DNA from: UBA1952 sp965246765
Lineage (GTDB): Bacteria; Bacteroidota; Bacteroidia; Chitinophagales; Chitinophagaceae
Direction: 5' to 3'
DNA: 64,000 nucleotides
Assembly: GCA_965246765.1 (NCBI GenBank)
Contig: CBDFFJ010000002.1
Location: 310,001-374,000, forward strand
Shown: positions 32,218 to 40,400 of the stretch, in pieces
Layout of the letters: every line of letters starts with the position of its first letter
Numbering within the stretch: the stretch's first letter is position 1
Program-made: the position numbers and the translations under genes
Notes under the pieces: model-generated
The model's input: only the letters and a program-made list of their open reading frames with translations
The model's database searches: none
What the model was told of the DNA's origin: nothing

Positions 32218-32631
32218 ATGTATCCCGCCGAAATAGTGATGCCCATGAAGGGCGAGCTCGTTGAGCAAGGCTTTGCCGACCTGAAAACGCCAAGCGCAGT
32301 TGACGAGGCGATGAAGCAGAGTGGCACCACACTGCTGATGATTAATTCCGTTTGCGGCTGCTCGGCCGGTACGGCCCGCCCTGGCGTTCTAATGGCGGTA
32401 CACAATGCCTCCAAAAAGCCTGACCACTTGACGACAACCTTTGCGGGCTTTGATGTGGATGCGGTGAAGCAGGCGCGTAATTACCTGATGCCTTATCCAC
32501 CATCCTCACCCGCTATCGCGCTGCTGAAGGATGGTCAGGTGGTGCACATGATAGAGCGCCACAACATTGAAGGCCGCCCTGCGCAAATGATTGCCGCGAA
32601 CCTGATGCAGGCGTTTGAGGAGCACTGTTAG
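32218..32631 (+). CDS. BrxA/BrxB family bacilliredoxin (YphP/YqiW)
   Basis: Small thioredoxin-fold protein of the family that removes bacillithiol from proteins in Firmicutes. 137 residues. Seen: MYPAEIVMPMKGELV at the start and the active-site CGC motif (NSVCGCSAGTARP), the family hallmark, plus VHMIERHNIEGRPA near the end. In Bacteroidota, where bacillithiol is present in some lineages, it likely works in thiol repair. Monocistronic: own -7 box and a terminator directly after it. Confidence 0.94.
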   Translation: MYPAEIVMPMKGELVEQGFADLKTPSAVDEAMKQSGTTLLMINSVCGCSAGTARPGVLMAVHNASKKPDHLTTTFAGFDVDAVKQARNYLMPYPPSSPAIALLKDGQVVHMIERHNIEGRPAQMIAANLMQAFEEHC

Positions 32632-32657
32632 AACCGGAATTTGATGAATTAAAGAAT

Positions 32658-32692
32658 GCGTCGCTATCGGTTACGGTAGCGACGCTTTTTTT
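32658..32692 (+). terminator. Terminator after the bacilliredoxin gene
   Basis: GCGTCGCTA, 10-base loop, TAGCGACGC, then seven T. It starts 26 bases after the stop codon. Confidence 0.85.
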
Positions 32693-32765
32693 CACGCAAC
32701 GGCGCAGCGGACGCGCGACGGTCGCAACGCAATCGCCCTTCGCGCCCTTTGCGTGAAACTCATTT
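32693..32765. repeat. Low-complexity intergenic repeat (CGCGCCCTTTGCGTGAAAC type)
   Basis: Repetitive mixtures of GCGC, CGCAACG and CCTTTGCGTGAAAC upstream of gmk. A related stretch (CGCCTTTGCGCCC ... GCGTGAAACC) precedes folD at 6261-6303. The two are similar in wording and position but not identical. Confidence 0.5.
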
Positions 32766-32807
32766 GACGCCCGTTAATTACTTTTACGGCAACGACTTCC
32801 GAAACCT

Positions 32808-33395
32808 GTGGCTCAGAATCGCATTATCATCATTACTGCCCCTTCCGGTTCCGGCAAGACTACGCTGGTTAAGCGTTTACTGGCGGCTGCGCCACAGCTG
32901 GCTTTCTCTATAAGCGCCTGCACCCGCACTCCGCGGACGGGTGAACTGGACGGCCGTGATTATTACTTTCTTACAGAGCCGGAGTTTAAAGGCAAGATTG
33001 ACGCGGATGCTTTTGTGGAATGGGAAATGGTATATACCGGCAAGTATTACGGCACGCTGAAGAGCGAGCTGCAGCGCATCTGGGCCGAAGGCCGCACACC
33101 GCTGGTGGATATTGATGTGAAAGGCGCGCTGGCTATTCAGGAGCAGTATCCCGAAGCATCGCTTAGTATTTTTATCAAAGCGCCTTCGCTGGATATTTTG
33201 CGCGAGCGCCTGATTGCCCGCGGTACGGAAAATGCGCAGATGCTGGAAGAGCGCCTCGCTAAGGCCGAATACGAGCTGCTGGCGGCGCAGGATTTTGACC
33301 GGATTCTTATAAATGACGACCTGGAAGCCGCTACCCGGGAGCTGATTGAGGTTACGCAGAACTTTATTGCGCACGGTGCAATGGCAAACGCGTAA
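32808..33395 (+). CDS. gmk: Guanylate kinase
   Basis: ATP + GMP to ADP + GDP, essential for GTP and dGTP supply. 195 residues, GTG start. Seen: P-loop APSGSGKTTL (residues 11-20), the GMP-binding TRTPRTGELDGRDYYF, VEWEMVYTGKYYG, and VDIDVKGALAIQEQ. Family length and ends agree with the GTG at 32808; a variant -7 box TACTTTTA lies at 32779-32786. Followed after 91 bases by the CNNM pseudogene, with a heptamer repeat between them. Confidence 0.96.
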   Translation: MAQNRIIIITAPSGSGKTTLVKRLLAAAPQLAFSISACTRTPRTGELDGRDYYFLTEPEFKGKIDADAFVEWEMVYTGKYYGTLKSELQRIWAEGRTPLVDIDVKGALAIQEQYPEASLSIFIKAPSLDILRERLIARGTENAQMLEERLAKAEYELLAAQDFDRILINDDLEAATRELIEVTQNFIAHGAMANA

Positions 33396-33417
33396 TGGCA
33401 TCACTTTGTAATGCATC

Positions 33418-33477
33418 ATTCAAAATGCAAAATGTAAAAGGCCCAAAAGCTACATTTTGAATTTTGTATTTAGAATT
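33418..33477. repeat. Heptamer tandem repeats as an inverted pair after gmk
   Basis: Left arm 33418-33438: ATTCAAA, ATGCAAA, ATGTAAA (period 7). Right arm 33455-33477: TTTTGAA, TTTTGTA, TTTAGAA, TT. The arms are complementary across a 16-base loop. Same family as 7191-7290. Confidence 0.85.
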
Positions 33478-33486
33478 AAGAGTTAA

Positions 33487-34789
33487 ATGGACACCTCGCA
33501 CTTATTACTTTATATCCTCGGCTGCATCCTGATGATTGGCTTTTTCGCAGGGACGGAAATCGCCTTTGTGTCGGCCAACAAGCTGAACCTGGAGCTGAAG
33601 AAGAAGCAGGGGACGTTTGCCGGAAAAATTCTCGCGCGTTTTACGCAGGCGCCGGAAGAGTTTATCGGCACCTCGCTCATTGGTGTGAATGTGGTGCTGG
33701 TCATCTACGGCCTGCTAATGACCGAGCTGAACGACGAGTGGATGGCGAAGATTCTGCCGGCGGCGCTTTTTGCGAATGAGTACATCCGGCTGGTCATTGA
33801 TACGCTGGTGGCCACGATTATCATTCTCATTTTCGCAGAATTCCTGCCTAAAGCCATTTTCCGCTCTAAGGCCGAGCAGGTGCTTACCATTTTCGCGCTG
33901 CCGATGATGGTGATGTACTATGTGCTGTTTCCATTGGCAAAGCTATTTGTGGCCATCTCTGAATTTATACTGAAATACCTCTTTAATGTCCGCATCCGCG
34001 AAAGCCAGGCAGTCTTTAATCGTGTGGATTTAGAGCATTTCGTGAAGCAAAGTCTGCACGGCCACGGCGCCGAAAGCGAGAGCAGCAATGAGCTGAATAC
34101 AGAGCTTTTTGAGAATGCGCTTTACCTCGTAAATGTGCGCATCCGTAAGTGCATGATTCCGCGCAATGAGATTGAAGCGGTGGACGTCAACACGGCCGTC
34201 ACGGATGTTCGCCAGCGCTTTATTGAAACTCAGCTTTCTAAAATCATCGTTTACGACGGCGTCATTGATAATATCGTCGGCTATCTCCACCATCTTGACC
34301 TTAACCGCCGTCCGCAGACATTAAACAAGTACTCCACACCATCACGGCGGTGCCGGAAGCTATGAGCGCCGTTGACCTGATGAACCGTTTCACGAAAGAG
34401 CGCAAGAGCATTGCCTGGGTAATTGATGAGTTCGGCGGCACGGCGGGCATCGTGACGATGGAAGACGTGCTGGAAGAAATCTTCGGGATATTAACGACGA
34501 GTACGATGTGCAGGAGTATGTGGACAAGCAGATCTCTGCCAGAATGAATTTATCTTCTCCGGTCGCCTCGAAGCTGGAATACCTCTCGGAATGAGAAATA
34601 CCAGCTTGGACCTTTCCCGAAGACGACGAAGCTGAAACGCTGTCTGGCTACATGTAATCGACGCAGCACGAGACCATCCCGAAAATACAAGGAGCGCATC
34701 ATGTGATCGGCAACTATGAGTTTGACGATGTCTTGCTGGTGAGCGACACGCGCATCGAGACGGTGAAGCTGAAGGTACTGGGAGCTTAG
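33487..34789 (+). pseudogene. Frameshifted CNNM/CBS-domain membrane protein (HlyC/CorC family)
   Basis: Putative divalent-cation or stress-related membrane protein. The first 276 or so codons are intact: three to four membrane helices of the CNNM/DUF21 domain (GFFAGTEIAFVSANKLNLELKK, FAEFLPKAIFR) and the first CBS domain. A one-base deletion near 34313 shifts the frame; reading resumes in the next frame (ITAVPEAMSAVDLMNRF, VIDEFGGTAGIVTMEDVLEEIFG), then another deletion near 34487 and more breaks up to about 34700. The last part again reads IGNYEF ... VKLKVLGA to the TAG at 34789. Either a recent pseudogene or local sequence error; all neighbours are intact. Related to gldE at 53564-54985. 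Confidence 0.85.
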
Positions 34790-34799
34790 TTAGCGGTTT

Positions 34800-34896
34800 G
34801 GAATGTCGGAGCGTTGGAAAGCTGGAATGTTTTAACTTAGCTGCTGTACCTGTATTCTCCGGAACTTTCTACCTCATAGCTTCCAACACTCCAACT
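34800..34896. repeat. Octamer tandem repeats as an inverted pair before 3-HAO
   Basis: Left arm 34800-34831: GGAATGTC, GGAGCGTT, GGAAAGCT, GGAATGTT (period 8). Right arm 34878-34896: AGCTTCCA, ACACTCCA, ACT. The arms are partly complementary and the right arm ends 3 bases before the ATG at 34900. Confidence 0.75.
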
Positions 34897-34899
34897 AAA

Positions 34900-35430
34900 A
34901 TGCTCCGCCGCCCCTTCAACCTGCAATCCTGGATAGAAGAAAACCGAGCTCTGCTGAAGCCGCCGGTCGGCAATGCGGAGGTTTATAAAAACGCCGGCGA
35001 CTTCATTGTAATGATTGTCGGCGGGCCGAACAGCCGGAAGGATTTTCACTACAACGAAAGCGAAGAGCTGTTTTATCAATTGGAAGGCGACATTGTTGTG
35101 CGTATTCAAGAGGAAGATAAGATTGTAGATATTGAAATCAAGGAAGGCGATATGTTCCTGCTTCCCGGAAAGACGCCGCACTCACCGCAGCGAAAGGCCA
35201 ACACGGTCGGGCTGTTGGTAGAAGCGGCGCGAAAGGAAAGTGAGATTGACGGCTTTCTGTGGTTTTGCGAGCAATGCGACCACAAGCTTTATGAAGAATA
35301 CCTGAAGCTGACGGACATTGTCAGCCAGTTGCCGCCGGTCATGCAGCGCTTTTATTCCGATGAGGAGAAGCGTACCTGCAAGAAGTGCGGCACAGTGATG
35401 CAGCCGCCAACGCCGGTTCCGGCCTCCTGA
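34900..35430 (+). CDS. 3-hydroxyanthranilate 3,4-dioxygenase
   Basis: Iron-dependent ring-opening dioxygenase; makes the precursor of quinolinate for NAD synthesis from tryptophan. 176 residues. Seen: MLRRPFNLQSWIEENRALLKP; cupin iron ligands in DFHYNESEELFYQLEGD (His and Glu) and GKTPHSPQR (second His); and two C-terminal cysteine pairs (CEQC and CKKC) forming the rubredoxin-like iron site typical of bacterial enzymes. The ATG at 34900 is chosen because the longer frame is repeat sequence. No other kynurenine-pathway genes are in the window. Confidence 0.95.
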   Translation: MLRRPFNLQSWIEENRALLKPPVGNAEVYKNAGDFIVMIVGGPNSRKDFHYNESEELFYQLEGDIVVRIQEEDKIVDIEIKEGDMFLLPGKTPHSPQRKANTVGLLVEAARKESEIDGFLWFCEQCDHKLYEEYLKLTDIVSQLPPVMQRFYSDEEKRTCKKCGTVMQPPTPVPAS

Positions 35431-35454
35431 TTTTATAATAAGCGCACACAACAG

Positions 35455-35515
35455 GCTCAGTTGGCGCGCGTCCCCTTACGCGCCACCGTGCGGGAGGCCC
35501 CATCCCCTGATGGCC
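35455..35515 (-). repeat. Dispersed intergenic repeat, copy B (partner of 3287-3344)
   Basis: On the minus strand it runs GGCCATCAGGGGATGG ... GGCGCGTnnGGGGACGCGCGCCAACTGAGC. The first 16 and last 30 or so bases match copy A; the middle differs. Lies in the 146-base gap after 3-HAO. Confidence 0.8.
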
Positions 35516-35545
35516 AAAAAATTCCTACAGTCCACACAGGCACAT

Positions 35546-35553
35546 TATTTTTG
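35546..35553 (+). promoter_or_regulatory. -7 box upstream of the His-rich membrane protein and hldD
   Basis: TATTTTTG, 23 bases before the ATG at 35577. Confidence 0.5.
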
Positions 35554-35576
35554 CGTACAACACTTCAAACCTTCCA

Positions 35577-35894
35577 ATGGCAGACCACAGTACCCATCAT
35601 CACGACTCCGACACATCCGACGGCGAGCTTAAGAGCAAGACGGCCTTTCGCTCTTCATTCTGGTTTGTGCTCATCCTCGTGGGCCTCTTCATTGCAGCGC
35701 TCAACTTCATTGAGGTGATGGGCCATGAAAGCGGCCACGAAGCGCCCGGCCATGAAAACCACGAAGCTACTTCCAATGGTACGCTAAAGGGCGAAACCGG
35801 CCTTGGCCGCGAAGAATCTGCCGGCGGGGAACATGGCGCAGCTACAATGGAACATGATTCCACCGCTCATGGAGAAGGAGCGCACCACGAATAA
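35577..35894 (+). CDS. Small histidine-rich single-pass membrane protein
   Basis: 105 residues: a His/Asp-rich N-terminus (MADHSTHHHDSD), one membrane helix at about residues 28-45 (SFWFVLILVGLFIAALNF), and a His/Glu/Gly-rich tail (ESGHEAPGHENHE ... HGEGAHHE). The histidines could bind metal, but this is inference. Small proteins of this kind are common near respiratory or surface genes in Bacteroidota; no family assigned. Only 9 bases before hldD, so the two are probably one transcript. Confidence 0.75.
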   Translation: MADHSTHHHDSDTSDGELKSKTAFRSSFWFVLILVGLFIAALNFIEVMGHESGHEAPGHENHEATSNGTLKGETGLGREESAGGEHGAATMEHDSTAHGEGAHHE

Positions 35895-35903
35895 TTGCAG
35901 CGC

Positions 35904-36890
35904 ATGGCTATGGATAAAGAGGCCACTATTGCCATCACCGGCGCGGCGGGCTTCATTGCCTCCTACCTCGTCGGGCATCTGAATGGCCTCGGCTATGAGA
36001 CGTTGCTGCTGGTGGATGATTTTTCGGTAGAAGCGAAGAAGCCGAATCTTGAAGGCAAGAAGTTCAGGCATCAGATAGACCGGAGTGAATTCATAGCCTG
36101 GTGTGATGCGCATCCCGGCGCTATTCAATACGTCTTTCACCTCGGCGCCCGCACGGATACGACCGAGATGGATTACGAAGTCCACCGCAAGTGGAATCTG
36201 GAATACAGTAAAGAGGTCTGGCGCGTGTGCACGGAGGGCCGCATCCCACTTGTTTATGCATCATCCGCCGCTACCTACGGCGACGGAGCGTTCGGCTATG
36301 ACGACAAGCATGAAGTCGTTCCCAACCTTAAACCTCTCAATCCTTACGGCCAATCCAAGCAGGATTTTGACGTCTGGGCGCTGGCGCAAAGCGTGATGCC
36401 ACCCTTCTGGGCCGGCGTCAAGTTTTTCAACGTTTACGGCCCTAACGAATACCACAAAGGACGCATGGCTTCGGTTATCATGCATGCGCACAAGCAGATT
36501 AAAGAGCAGGGCTTTGCCCGCCTCTTCCGCTCGCACAATCCGGACTTCATAGACGGCGGCCAGATGCGTGACTTCGTTTACGTGAAAGACGTAGCCCGCA
36601 TGTGTGCCTGGCTGATGAACAATTTGCCCGCCCCGGGACTCTACAATGTCGGCTCTGGCAAGGCGCGCACTTTTTTAGACCTCGTCCGCAGCATTTTTTC
36701 CGCGCTGGAGATGCCGGAGAACGTACAGTTCATAGACACTCCTGTTGACATCCGCGACAAGTATCAGTACTTTACAGAGGCGGCTATGAGCAAGCTCTAC
36801 GGCGCGGGTTACGACATTCCTGCTTACACTTTGGAAGAAGGTGTGCATGAGTATGTAACAGCGTTTTTAGAGCCACAGGCGTACTTTTAA
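35904..36890 (+). CDS. hldD: ADP-L-glycero-D-manno-heptose 6-epimerase
   Basis: Extended SDR that makes the L-glycero heptose donor for LPS inner core. 328 residues. Seen: NAD-binding TGAAGFIASYLVGHL, LGARTDTTEMDYEVHRKWN (family-specific), catalytic Ser/Tyr/Lys in ASSAATYGDG and NPYGQSKQDFD, FNVYGPNEYHKG, and DFVYVKDVARM. Start: ATG at 35904 or 35910; the TTG at 35895 is less likely. Follows the His-rich membrane protein closely. Placing it next to LPS genes cannot be tested here as none are nearby. Confidence 0.93.
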   Translation: MAMDKEATIAITGAAGFIASYLVGHLNGLGYETLLLVDDFSVEAKKPNLEGKKFRHQIDRSEFIAWCDAHPGAIQYVFHLGARTDTTEMDYEVHRKWNLEYSKEVWRVCTEGRIPLVYASSAATYGDGAFGYDDKHEVVPNLKPLNPYGQSKQDFDVWALAQSVMPPFWAGVKFFNVYGPNEYHKGRMASVIMHAHKQIKEQGFARLFRSHNPDFIDGGQMRDFVYVKDVARMCAWLMNNLPAPGLYNVGSGKARTFLDLVRSIFSALEMPENVQFIDTPVDIRDKYQYFTEAAMSKLYGAGYDIPAYTLEEGVHEYVTAFLEPQAYF

Positions 36891-36909
36891 TCCTTACAAA
36901 CTTTTGTTT

Positions 36910-37359
36910 ATGAAGAAATACATTTTCACGCTCGCGATCCTGCTTTCGGGTGCCGCTTTCCATGCCGAGGCGAAGAAAGCTTTTGGCAAAACATTCAAGG
37001 TAGCTGCTGTACAAACGCCGGAGCAGCTCGCCGCCAAAATGGAAACGGCAACCACTTTGAAAAATGTTGTGGTTAAAGGCTCCATAGCTCAGGTATGCCA
37101 GGCGGAAGGCTGCTGGCTGAAGCTCAAAAACACCGCGGGCGAAGATATGCTCGTGAAGTTCAAGAATCACTCGTTTCTCGTCCCGAAAGACCTGAGTGGT
37201 ACTGCTACCGTCTATGGAACGGCTATCAAGAAGACGGTTACCGTAGATGAGCAGCGCCATATGGCGGAGGATGCCGGTAAGAACGCCGACGAGATTCAGG
37301 CCATCAATACGCCGAAAACGGAAGTGCGCATTGAGTCAACCGGCATCGTGGTTGATTAA
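36910..37359 (+). CDS. Exported DUF4920 protein
   Basis: 149 residues with a signal peptide (MKKYIFTLAILLSGAAFHAEA). The mature part has the DUF4920 core: VVVKGSIAQVCQAEGCWLKL (conserved C-x4-GCW), then MLVKFKNHSFLVPKDLSG and GTAIKKTVTVDEQRHMAEDAG. An OB-like beta-barrel fold is expected; cellular role not established. The start is set at 36910; 36904 is a TTG. Ends before a strong terminator. Confidence 0.9.
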   Translation: MKKYIFTLAILLSGAAFHAEAKKAFGKTFKVAAVQTPEQLAAKMETATTLKNVVVKGSIAQVCQAEGCWLKLKNTAGEDMLVKFKNHSFLVPKDLSGTATVYGTAIKKTVTVDEQRHMAEDAGKNADEIQAINTPKTEVRIESTGIVVD

Positions 37360-37382
37360 TTACGCGTTCCTATAAATGCTTT

Positions 37383-37410
37383 AAAAGCCGCAGCCCCCCG
37401 CTGCGGCTTT
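37383..37410 (+). terminator. Terminator after the DUF4920 gene
   Basis: AAAGCCGCAGC, C-rich loop, GCTGCGGCTTT, 24 bases after the stop. Confidence 0.75.
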
Positions 37411-37436
37411 CTTATAGTCTTGCTTTGCAGGCGAAA

Positions 37437-37464
37437 AAAAGGCTGCCTACTCAGGCAGCCTTTT
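37437..37464 (-). terminator. Terminator after the giant CHU_C protein
   Basis: AAAAGGCTGCC, 6-base loop, GGCAGCCTTTT. On the minus strand it is followed by more T, 24 bases after the stop of the gene ending at 37488. Confidence 0.85.
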
Positions 37465-37487
37465 CACTAAGTCCATATTTTAACGCA

Positions 37488-40400
37488 TCAGCGCAGCAGA
37501 ATCACTTCTCCGTGCTCCTCTACATTCTTGCCTTCGCATTTGTAGCTGATATACCAGAAGTAAGTACCCATATCTTGCTTCTCGCCGTTGTAAAGGCCAT
37601 TCCAGCCTACACGCTCATTCTTTGTTTCATACACCACCTGACCCCAGCGGTTGATGACGCGGAAGGAGTTAATGTCGTGGAAGCCAATGGTAATCGGCTT
37701 GAAGGTTCTGTTCTGAACAATATTTCCCTCCGGTGCAAATGCATTCGGGAAGAACACGCCGCAGCAAGGCTTGGTTACCACCTTAACGCTGTCATCGCCC
37801 TCGCAGCCGAAGGCAGTGCGGATGTGGACCTTGACGTAAGTGGTGCGGTTTACAACGGCACGAACAATGTTGTTCAGCGTATCGCGGTATGACTGGAAGA
37901 ACGAAGCCGGCGACCAAGTATAAGTAGCGCCTTCGGCAACTCCCTGCACCGTAAGCAGCAGCGTATCAGAAGCACAGACATTGTTCAGATCCTTGCCTGC
38001 CTGCGGAACAATCGTAGCGTTCGGAAGCTCGTGTACATAAATCTCCTTCTTCAGCGGCTTGGACGTACAGCGGTCAAGTGTAGCCGTAACAGCTATCGTA
38101 TAGTGGCCCGGCTTAAAGTAGCGAATGCCGAACGGCCCTCCCGGAGGCGCGCTATAGACCATAGTAGTATCCACTGAGCCGAAGTCAAAGGCGTAGTTCG
38201 TAATCTGGGATTCGGTAGCCGTCAGCGATACATCAATCAGCTCGTCAGTACACACATCCTGCTTCACGGTGTAGTTGATAACCGGCAGGTGGCGTACTGT
38301 GATCGGCGCTGAGATAAGCGTGGAGATACAGCCCTTATTGTTGATCTGCAGCCTGATCACCGAGGTGCCTTCCTGGCGGAAGTGTACGATGAACGGCCCT
38401 TGCGAGTTGCCGCCCGATACCACACTGTCCTTAAGCGGCGCATACCATACGTACTGCGCGTCCGAACGACCATTGCCATAGTAGTAGAAAGTATCGTTTG
38501 CGTCTTCGCAGACAGACTGGCTGGAGCCGACTATAACACCGTTCGGCTTATAATTAATATAGACAGCTATCAGCGCACGGTCGCTTTCGCAGCCATTAAC
38601 CGTCTGGCTAACCCAGTACTTGAAGGAATCCTCATAGCCTGTATTCGGCAGCGGCGCTACCGGAACGCCCACACCGCCCGTCGGGCCTGTGTACCAAAGC
38701 AGATTCTGACCGATGGCAGTAACCGGGCCAACCGGATCGTCCTGGCACAGGTTGAGCGGCGAAGAAACTTTAGGAGGCGCCGGCTTCGGCTTTACCAGAA
38801 CAGTAATGACGGTGCGGTCGCTTTCGCAGCCATTGACCGTTTGGGACACATAATAGAAATAAGTGCCGGAAACAAGCGTACCCGGTGTTGGCGCAGTTGC
38901 CGTGCCTACACCGCCCGTTGGCGTTGCGTACCAGCGGACGTTTGTACCGCTCGCATTGAGCGGAGATGCCGGTGAGAACTGGCAATACTCAACTGTCGTC
39001 TGCGGCACTGTAGGCTTGTTTGGCCGGGGCTTGACCGTTACCTGAATTACTGCCCGAGGACTTACGCAGGTAATCTGTTGCGTCACATAATAAATCCATA
39101 CACCAGGGATATCTGTCCGTGGCAGCTGCACAGGGTTGCGCGCAATAAAGGTGCTGTCAACGGTGCCAGCAGGATTCGGAGCGGCGGGACCGTAATACAC
39201 AGGATTGATTGCCTGAGCGGCAAGTGGCAGCGCCACATCATACTGGCAATAAGTAGGGCTGATTGGCAGCGGGGCCGGATCAGGCGGGTTCACCGTTACC
39301 GTATCTACGCCATCCAGAGAGACGCAGCTATTCACCGTTACATTCACTTTATAAAGGCCGTTATTAGCCGCCGTCATGTTCGGGCGAGTGGCCGTTGGGC
39401 CGCTGGCAGAAAAACCGTTCGGGCCGCTCCAGGCATATACGCCACCGGCAATCGGGTTCGGAACGCTGAGCTTCAGTGTATCGCCCGTGCAAAGCGGGGT
39501 TTTATGGGTTGGAGCCGGTGTAGCCGGCGCGCTTGGCGCAGGCACTACCGCCACCGTATAATTAGAGAAGCAGTTGCCGGAACCCTGCGTCTGTACGCGG
39601 ATACTATCATAAGTGCCTGCCGTGAGACCGGCTACCGTAAAGCTGCCCGAGCCATTAGCCGAAATGATGCCGGAAAACGAAGGCGAGCCGGCCGGACGCT
39701 TATAAGTGAGCGTATAGGAAGTGCTCGGAGTCAGGCCGTTTATCTGGAAGGAGCCATTGGTACCGCCGCAGGCAGTAGGAGGCACAATGTTGGAAATGGA
39801 CAGGCTTGCAGCCGGGTTGACTACTACGCTGATAACAGCAGGGTTAGACGCGTTAGTGCCGGAGCTGACAGATACGTTATATAAGCCGGCATTTGTAGAG
39901 TTGACGTTTGTGATATTGAACACATTACTTGCCTGCGGGCCAGCCGGTGAGCCAGCGAATGGCCCGATCAGCGTATATGTTATAGGGGCGGGATAGCCTG
40001 AAGTATCTGTGGCCGTAATAGTCAAGGTTGTGCCGGGGCAAACAGGTGAATTACTCACAACAACAGGTGGCGGGGGAACAGCAGAAAGGATGGTTACCGT
40101 GTAGTCGCGCGCTTCACCCCATGTGCTTGATGTACATGGATTAATAGATGTAGAAGGCGAACCGCCATATATCATTCTGACACGCATTCTGTGATTACCA
40201 AGCTGCGCGCCTGAAGGAATTGTAATTGAATAGGACGTAGTTGATGTATAAACCGCAACGCCGCTGGGAGAAGCATAAACCTCATCCGTTGGATTAAAAG
40301 TGCCGTCATCACCAAAGTCAATCCACATTCTTACATATTCACTGCCGCCGAAGATAGAAGTACTTATTGTGCCATTGTAAGTCGCCCCACGTATCATCTT

